NCBI GenBank assembly: GCA_012719015.1
Contig: JAAYBE010000055.1
Location: forward strand, 1 to 11,411
DNA from: Actinomycetota bacterium
GTDB taxonomy: Bacteria > Actinomycetota > Thermoleophilia > UBA2241
Reading direction: 5' to 3'
DNA: 11,411 bases
The position numbers and the translations under genes were made by a program. Within the stretch, counting starts at the first letter, position 1, and each line of letters starts with the position of its first letter. Positions 1-4,998 of this stretch are shown here, in pieces. The notes under the pieces are model-generated. The model had not been told where the DNA came from and ran no database searches. It saw nothing but the letters and a program-made list of their open reading frames with translations.

Positions 1-641
1 GAGATCTTGGTGGCGAGGAACGCGTTGGAGGCGTACTTGACCATCTCGGCGGTGGGGACGCTGGTGCGCACGATCTCGGCGTCGATGCCGCGGTAGAGCG
101 CCTCCACCGCGGCGCCGTCCTCGTCCCTGAAGCTGCCGATGACGACGCGGTCCGGCTCGAGGAAGTCCTGGATGGCCGCGCCCTCGCGCAGGAACTCCGG
201 GTTGGACGCGTAGGTGATGCGCCCGGCGCCCATCGCCTCGAGGTCGGCGGTCACCTTCTCACCGGTCCCCACGGGGACCGTGCTCTTCATGACGAGCAGC
301 CGCTCGCCGCCGCGCGCCGCGACCTCACGCACCGCGTGCTGCACCCGGGAGAGGTCGGCGTCGCCGGAGGGAGAAGGCGGGGTGTCGACCGCGATGAAGA
401 GGATGCGGCACCCCTCCAGCAGCACGTCGTACGACGTCGTGAACGAGAGTCGCGCGGCGTTGTCCGAGACGAGCCTCTCGAGGCCGGGTTCGTAGATCGG
501 GATCTCCCCGCGCTCCAGCCGGTCGATCTTGCTCTCGTCGACGTCCATGCACACGACATCGTGACCGAGATGGGCGAAGCAGGCGGCTGAGACAAGGCCG
601 ACGTAGCCGGTACCGACGACCCCGATGGGAGCGTCTTCCAT
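1..641 (-). CDS. ugd: UDP-glucose 6-dehydrogenase, N-terminal part (cut by window edge)
   Basis: This gene encodes the NAD-dependent oxidation of UDP-glucose to UDP-glucuronate, a sugar precursor for capsule or wall polysaccharide, acting in the cytoplasm. The 213 visible residues open with a Rossmann nucleotide-binding loop, GTGYVG, at residues 10-15, and an acidic patch (DVDE) at 33-36 that suits NAD binding. STVPVG follows at 120-125, the family signature NPEFLREG at 147-154, and KYASNAFLATKI at 202-213. The catalytic cysteine and C-terminal UDP-binding domain lie beyond the left edge. The ATG at 641 is chosen because a GGAGG ribosome site sits 11 bases upstream. The gene follows the O-antigen-ligase-like gene on the same strand after 96 bases, so co-transcription is likely. 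A weak TAGACT box (690-695) without a -35 could give it its own promoter. UDP-glucose dehydrogenase is favoured over UDP-mannuronate or other nucleotide-sugar dehydrogenases, but substrate cannot be proven from this part alone. Confidence 0.93.
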   Translation of the reverse strand, partial: MEDAPIGVVGTGYVGLVSAACFAHLGHDVVCMDVDESKIDRLERGEIPIYEPGLERLVSDNAARLSFTTSYDVLLEGCRILFIAVDTPPSPSGDADLSRVQHAVREVAARGGERLLVMKSTVPVGTGEKVTADLEAMGAGRITYASNPEFLREGAAIQDFLEPDRVVIGSFRDEDGAAVEALYRGIDAEIVRTSVPTAEMVKYASNAFLATKI

Positions 642-652
642 GCGGGATTGCA

Positions 653-657
653 CCTCC
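653..657 (-). promoter_or_regulatory. Ribosome binding site of ugd
   Basis: The minus strand reads GGAGG here, 11 bases before the ATG at 641. It is the only strong Shine-Dalgarno match in the 96-base gap and supports that start codon. Confidence 0.65.
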
Positions 658-737
658 GGTGAGGATCAGGGGGCCCTTCTACGGCCGGGAGTCTACCACG
701 CGGGGCTGACCGTCGGGCCACGCGACCTGCTGCCGGC

Positions 738-2768
738 CTACTGGGCGAGCCGCCGCAGTTCGTACAGGCTGTCGGCGTCGTCCGGGTTGAGCGCGAGCGC
801 ACGGCTGAAGGACGACCTCGCCGCCGCATCCCGTCCCAGGACGCCGTGCTCCAGCATGCCCAGTGCGTACCAGACCTCGTAGTTCTGCGGCTGCAACCGC
901 GCCGCCGTCTGCAGCCGCACGTGCGCCTCGCGGTTGCGCCCCAGTTGCTGCAGCAGCATCGCCTCGGTGAGCAACGGTCTCACGGCGAGCGGGTCCCACG
1001 TGGCGGCGCGGTGCGCATGCCCCAGGGCCACCGTCACCTCGCCGTCCGCGGCCGCGGCCAGCGCGGCGTTCTGGGCCCGCAGGGCGAAATACGGGGGCAG
1101 CCAGCTCGCCGCCACCAACAACAACGCCGCGCTGGCCACGACGCGCACGCCCCAGCCGGCGCGACCCCAGCGGCCCGGTGGCTGCGCGTCGACGCCCTCC
1201 TCCCCACCGTGCTCCTCGGTGTGACGCCGCTGGTCCGCCTGCCGGGTGGTCCGGTACGAGGCGCCGACCGCGACAAAGACGAACGCCGCCGTCCCCACGG
1301 CAGCCATGTCCCAGTCCCAGTCCCACGACATGTGGATGAGAAACGCCACCACTCCCGCCTGCAGCGCCACCAGGAGCGGATGCAGGCGGTCGCGGCGTTG
1401 CGCGAACGGATTGCCCATCATGGCCGCGACGAGGAGCACCGTCGCAGCGACAAGGAGCCCCAACCCGACGACCCCGAGCTCGCTCAGCACATTGAACCAC
1501 TGGCCGTGGGCGTGCTTCACAATCCCGCCCCCTTGGCGGAAGCGGTAGTGCGTGAACACGAAGGTCCCCGCGCCGGTGCCCGCCGCGCGGACGACGCGCG
1601 ACTGCGCCAGTGCCTCGCGCCAAAGCGGTATGCGCCCGTTACTGGTGAAGACGAACAACCTGTCCGCGGCGTTCTCTCCCTGCTCGGACTCGGCGTCGGT
1701 GACGAGCGCATGCAGCTTCAGCCCGACCCAGGACGTACCGCCGCGCTGCTGGACGAAGCGCGCCGACCCGCCGCCCGCCACCACCACGAGGACCACCACC
1801 ACGACTGCCCCGGCGACGAGCACGGACCAGCGGGGCCACGACACGCCGCGCTGGACGAGAGCCGCGGCCAGCTGTGCTCCGGCCGTGATCAGGAGCGCCG
1901 CCGCCGTCCAGCGCAGCAGCGCGCCCCCCTCCAGAGCGCGCAGGGAGTCGTCCGTCGTCGCGGCGAACAGGGTCTCGAGGCCGCGCAGTCGCCACAGTAT
2001 CCCGGCCAGGGGCGCGACGACGGCGACGAGCGAGACGAAGCTGGCGAGACGGGTGGTGGTGAGGGCGAAGTAGAGCGCCAACGCCACGAAGAGCACGAGC
2101 CAGCCGCCGCGTGAGAAGGTGAAGAAGAAGGCCAGGCCCATCGGCACCGCCGCGGCGGCGGCGACGGTACGCACGGCTACCGGGGTGGCACGGTCGCCGG
2201 CCACCGCCAGTGCGGCGCAGATGCCCATGACCATCATGAGCGCGAGCACGTTCCAGTACCCGACCGGGCTGTCGAGCCGGGCATACGTATGGGCGTGCGT
2301 GACCACATCGGGCCAGGCCTTGCCGAGGAACGCGTAGGTGCCTACGGCCGTCGCGACGACGAGGTACCCGTAGACGACGACCCTGACCTGCAGTCCACGG
2401 GCCGAGGTCAGTCCCAGGACGGTGACCACCGCGAGGTAGAACGCCGTCAGGTTGAAGGCGATCCGCGTGAGGTCCGGACCGAACGACCAGAGCACCGACA
2501 GCGCGGACCAGGCCGCGAAAGCGGCCAACGCGACCAGCGCGGCGAGGAAGAGGGGCGACGGACGTGTGCTGCGCCGCAGGAACCAGACCCAGACCGCGGC
2601 CGCGCAGAGGAAGGCGACGGCGACAGGGGTGCTGCGTCCCACGACGTATCCGCCGGAGAGGAACGAGAACGCCGCGACGGCGCCCAGCGCGAGCGCATAG
2701 GGGATGCTGTCGCGGACCCTGACAAGCGGCTCCCCGGCGACGCGGGGTGGGTGTCGAGGGATCTCCAT
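738..2768 (-). CDS. O-antigen ligase/polymerase-like membrane protein with C-terminal TPR region
   Basis: This 676-residue integral membrane protein probably polymerises or ligates a lipid-linked glycan on the outer face of the membrane (Wzy/WaaL-like). Hydrophobic segments run from residue 22 to about 255, then 290-330, 432-450 and 465-503. The Wzy_C-type region contains TFSRGGWL (217-224), NGRIPLW (377-383) and the loop motif HAHGQWFNVLSELGVVGLG (419-437), whose histidines and glutamate resemble the conserved catalytic loop of O-antigen ligases. SPVGYWN (167-173) and WDWDWD (482-487) are further landmarks. After another hydrophobic segment (543-562), residues 565-676 look like TPR helices, with repeat-like cores at 580-600, 614-640 and 648-672. 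ATG 2768 is preferred over ATG 2777 because a TATAAT box overlaps the latter. No Shine-Dalgarno precedes either, which fits a leaderless message. ugd lies downstream on the same strand, suggesting an exopolysaccharide or capsule role. Polymerase versus ligase cannot be decided here. Confidence 0.85.
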   Translation of the reverse strand: MEIPRHPPRVAGEPLVRVRDSIPYALALGAVAAFSFLSGGYVVGRSTPVAVAFLCAAAVWVWFLRRSTRPSPLFLAALVALAAFAAWSALSVLWSFGPDLTRIAFNLTAFYLAVVTVLGLTSARGLQVRVVVYGYLVVATAVGTYAFLGKAWPDVVTHAHTYARLDSPVGYWNVLALMMVMGICAALAVAGDRATPVAVRTVAAAAAVPMGLAFFFTFSRGGWLVLFVALALYFALTTTRLASFVSLVAVVAPLAGILWRLRGLETLFAATTDDSLRALEGGALLRWTAAALLITAGAQLAAALVQRGVSWPRWSVLVAGAVVVVVLVVVAGGGSARFVQQRGGTSWVGLKLHALVTDAESEQGENAADRLFVFTSNGRIPLWREALAQSRVVRAAGTGAGTFVFTHYRFRQGGGIVKHAHGQWFNVLSELGVVGLGLLVAATVLLVAAMMGNPFAQRRDRLHPLLVALQAGVVAFLIHMSWDWDWDMAAVGTAAFVFVAVGASYRTTRQADQRRHTEEHGGEEGVDAQPPGRWGRAGWGVRVVASAALLLVAASWLPPYFALRAQNAALAAAADGEVTVALGHAHRAATWDPLAVRPLLTEAMLLQQLGRNREAHVRLQTAARLQPQNYEVWYALGMLEHGVLGRDAAARSSFSRALALNPDDADSLYELRRLAQ

Positions 2769-2775
2769 CGCGGGC

Positions 2776-2781
2776 ATTATA
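2776..2781 (-). promoter_or_regulatory. -10 box of a probable leaderless promoter for the O-antigen-ligase-like gene
   Basis: The minus strand carries a perfect TATAAT, rare in DNA this GC-rich, ending 7 bases before the A of the ATG at 2768. That is the usual -10 to transcription start distance, so the message would begin at its start codon. No TTGACA-like -35 is visible 16-18 bases upstream. The upstream ATG at 2777 overlaps the box itself. Confidence 0.55.
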
Positions 2782-2900
2782 GTGTGACGCCTGCGCTGCG
2801 GCGCCGCCGCAGGGTGGTAAAGTGCCGATCGTGGGGTATGGTGTTCGACGCGGGCCAGTGTCCGAGAAGAGGGAGCACTGTGCTGAGAAGCCGTACTACA

Positions 2901-2908
2901 AGGGGGAG
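2901..2908 (+). promoter_or_regulatory. Ribosome binding site of the LAFTG surface protein
   Basis: A purine-rich AGGGGGAG lies 7 bases before the ATG at 2916. It fixes the start of the small surface protein and rules out the much longer in-frame extension that runs antisense through the neighbouring gene. Confidence 0.6.
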
Positions 2909-2915
2909 TGAAGTC

Positions 2916-3284
2916 ATGAGGACCAAGATCCTGGGAGCCGCCGTCGTCGTGCTGCTGCTCGTCCTGGTGTTCACCGCGATCGCCCAGGCAGCCGTGCCAC
3001 AGTCGGTCATCGATTCGATCATCAAGGACGCCAAAGACGGTACGATCGACGGCAATTGGAGCAGCGCCCAGATCAAGGCGGCTCTGGCGTACCTCCAGGC
3101 CAATCCCGTCTACGAGCAGTACACCGACCTGCGCGGCGTCCTCGAGGACTTCCTCGCGAGCCTACAGGCTCCAGGCGCACAGGGCGGCGAGCTCGCCTTC
3201 ACCGGCGGCGAGGTGCTGCTGCTCCTCGGCGCCGGCGTCGCGCTCATCGGCGGCGGCAGTCTGCTCAGGCGTAGCCGGGCGTAG
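2916..3284 (+). CDS. Small secreted protein with LAFTG sortase-type anchor
   Basis: This 122-residue protein is built for export and cell-wall anchoring. Residues 1-25 form a signal peptide: MRTK, a long hydrophobic core, and a probable AQA cleavage site before residue 26. The mature part (26-90) is a short, probably helical domain with the landmarks GTIDGNW (42-48) and NPVYEQYTD (63-71). An AP/GAQGGE linker leads to LAFTG at 93-97, a hydrophobic stretch (98-115) and the positive tail RRSRA. This order is the classic sorting signal. An alanine at position 2 of the pentapeptide is typical of substrates of class E actinobacterial sortases. No sortase gene lies in the window. It is the only plus-strand gene, divergent from the O-antigen-ligase-like gene. 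A GGGTAT hexamer at 2834-2839 could be a stress-sigma -10 box, but this is weak. I do not recognise a function for the mature domain. Alternatively, it may simply remain as a bitopic membrane protein. Confidence 0.85.
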   Translation: MRTKILGAAVVVLLLVLVFTAIAQAAVPQSVIDSIIKDAKDGTIDGNWSSAQIKAALAYLQANPVYEQYTDLRGVLEDFLASLQAPGAQGGELAFTGGEVLLLLGAGVALIGGGSLLRRSRA

Positions 3285-3303
3285 CCGGCGACACCTATCC
3301 ACG

Positions 3304-3349
3304 ACGCCGAAGGCGCCCCTCCCCGCGCGGGGAGGGGCGCCTTCGGCGT
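3304..3349. terminator. Perfect 46-bp palindrome, probable bidirectional terminator
   Basis: Bases 3304-3349 are a perfect inverted repeat: each base pairs with its mirror around 3326/3327, giving about 21 base pairs with a four-base GCGC loop if folded as RNA. It sits between the stop of the plus-strand surface protein (3284) and the stop of the minus-strand LCP-like gene (3358), which converge on it. There is no clear T-tract on either side, as in many GC-rich actinobacterial hairpin terminators. A transcription-factor site is unlikely at this length and position. Confidence 0.75.
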
Positions 3350-3357
3350 TCCCCACC

Positions 3358-4998
3358 TCATCGCCCTGAGATCACCACGAGTTCGCGTGCGGCGTCGTCA
3401 GTTCTGACGACACTTCTCGGCGCCGGGCGGAGGTCACCGGCAAGAGCGGTGGCCGCCCGTCGAGCGTCGGGACGGTAGGCCAGGACCAGACCCGCTCCCC
3501 GCCGCATCGGCCCGATCTCCTCGCGCGCCAGGAAGCTGGGCTGATATCCCCACAGACGGAGTCGCGCCAGCAGCGTGGCGACGGCGGCCTCGGAACTGCC
3601 GACCACGCCGACGCCGATGTGGCGCGCGGCCACGAACGAGAGCCCCAGTCGGGTGGACGCGAGCGACGGCGCCAACACCTGCGGCCAGCAGGCACGCACC
3701 AGTGTCTGGACGTTGGCCCTGGCGGCGACCGTCAGGGCGGCGTCCTCGGTGAGGATGAGTCGCCCTCGCGGAACGGGCGAGACGGGAAGACCGTCCGCGA
3801 CGGCCGCCGGCGGCGCCTCCGTCACGGCGACCCCCGTGACCCCGTCCCCGGGCAGCGGGCCCGAGACGACGGCCTCCTGCCCGCGCTCCCGCAGCGTGCG
3901 ACACACGTCCGCGACGACGGCCGCGACCCCCTCGCCTCCGGGAGGGGGAGCGACCAGGACCGCGAGAGCGGGCCGGCGATCCAGCTCACGGGCGACGCGT
4001 GCGGCGAGGAGTCCGTCGCCCCCGGACACGAGCGTGACCTCCACCGGCGCGCCGGCCGACGCGATGAGACGCCGGCGCACCTCATCCGCGTAGCGTACGG
4101 CGCGTGCCCGTGGCCAGGGCGCGACGACCACCACCCGAGCCGCACGGGTGCGCTCGCTGACGAGCCGGTCATTCACAGGCGGCGGGAGGCCGCGGGTCAA
4201 CGCCTGAGCGAGTGCCCGCACCTTCTCCGTGTCCGCCCGCCAGACCCGCCCGCCGCGGCAGCGCTCCACGATCACCGGCGTGGCGCGCACCTCGACCAGC
4301 GAGCGGTCCACTCCTTTGAGCGTCTCCGCCAATGTCGCCGCGCCCTGCAGGCTGAGGTCACTGCGCACGGAGCCGAACCCGAGCACGTAGTTGGAGAGAG
4401 CCACGACTCCGAGATGCTCATAGCGGATCGAGCGCAGGGAGGATCGCAGGGTGCGGAACTGCGCCAGCCACGCCTTCCCGGCGTCGCCCGCGCCCCGCCA
4501 CGCTCGCCGCGCCTGGCGGTACCCGACGCGCGCCGGGTACGAGTCGGTCAGCGGGAACATCGCCTGGAGTGCCAGGTCCGCCGACCCGCGGTCCAGTGCC
4601 ACCCAGGCGTCCATGTCGACGCCGAGTGCAGCTCCGAGCGCCGCCGCGGCCACGCTCGGACCGACACTGCCGGCGATGTCGGCGACGGATGCGTACCCGT
4701 CACCCGGCGCGAACCCCGAGATCAGCGGCGCCACGACAACCGCCGTCAGCCCATGCCGCTCTGCGTCGAGGTGGAGCCAGACCACGCCGGAGCAGGCGCC
4801 TCCCCGGCCCCCCATCACGAACAGGGCGACGTCGTCCGGGGCGGGCGCCTCGAGCCTCACCGGCGGCTCTTCCCCGACGACGCGCTGCCAGGGGCCGGGT
4901 GTGGCGAGCAGGATCACGACCCCCATCGCGAGCAGTCCGCCCAGCACGAGAGCGGTCCACGGATCCAGTCGCCGGGCCAGTGCCCGCAGCCGGTTCAC
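3358..4998 (-). CDS. Membrane-anchored LCP-like protein lacking catalytic residues (putative pseudoenzyme)
   Basis: This 546-residue protein has one membrane segment (14-33) and a large outside region. Residues 57-268 can be laid along the catalytic domain of the LCP protein encoded just upstream with few gaps. In this comparison ALFVMGGRGG (58-67) faces ILLIGSDRSD, AVVVAPLI (86-93) faces MLSLPRDL, and a stretch ending ALGVDMDAWVALD (124-136) faces ELTGLPINGWIETD. The acidic and arginine residues of the first two motifs are lost, as are most of the basic residues of the RMQRQQ motif (KAWLAQ at 175-180). Residues 286-320 and 452-525 (for example VGVVGSSEAAVATLLARL, 463-480) look like degenerate LytR_C modules. 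The GTG start at 4998 is chosen because it overlaps the LCP stop as GTGA, indicating translational coupling. Family membership is my inference from colinearity by eye; a partner, scaffold or regulator of the active LCP enzyme is a guess. It could also be an unrelated wall protein. Confidence 0.7.
   Translation of the reverse strand: MNRLRALARRLDPWTALVLGGLLAMGVVILLATPGPWQRVVGEEPPVRLEAPAPDDVALFVMGGRGGACSGVVWLHLDAERHGLTAVVVAPLISGFAPGDGYASVADIAGSVGPSVAAAALGAALGVDMDAWVALDRGSADLALQAMFPLTDSYPARVGYRQARRAWRGAGDAGKAWLAQFRTLRSSLRSIRYEHLGVVALSNYVLGFGSVRSDLSLQGAATLAETLKGVDRSLVEVRATPVIVERCRGGRVWRADTEKVRALAQALTRGLPPPVNDRLVSERTRAARVVVVAPWPRARAVRYADEVRRRLIASAGAPVEVTLVSGGDGLLAARVARELDRRPALAVLVAPPPGGEGVAAVVADVCRTLRERGQEAVVSGPLPGDGVTGVAVTEAPPAAVADGLPVSPVPRGRLILTEDAALTVAARANVQTLVRACWPQVLAPSLASTRLGLSFVAARHIGVGVVGSSEAAVATLLARLRLWGYQPSFLAREEIGPMRRGAGLVLAYRPDARRAATALAGDLRPAPRSVVRTDDAARELVVISGR

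Noticed and set aside
642..737. Repeated CGCGTGG copies and possible hairpin before ugd
   Set aside because: The copies are a short direct repeat, not an inverted one, and form no convincing stem. They are probably chance in GC-rich sequence.
846..2114. A 422-codon plus-strand open frame opposite the O-antigen-ligase-like gene
   Set aside because: It is dominated by Arg, His and Gln, an antisense shadow of a leucine- and valine-rich membrane protein.
2289..2915. Upstream extension of the LAFTG protein to 331 residues
   Set aside because: The extension runs antisense through the start of the glycan-ligase gene and reads as low-complexity charged residues. The ATG at 2916 has a ribosome site and begins a clean signal peptide.
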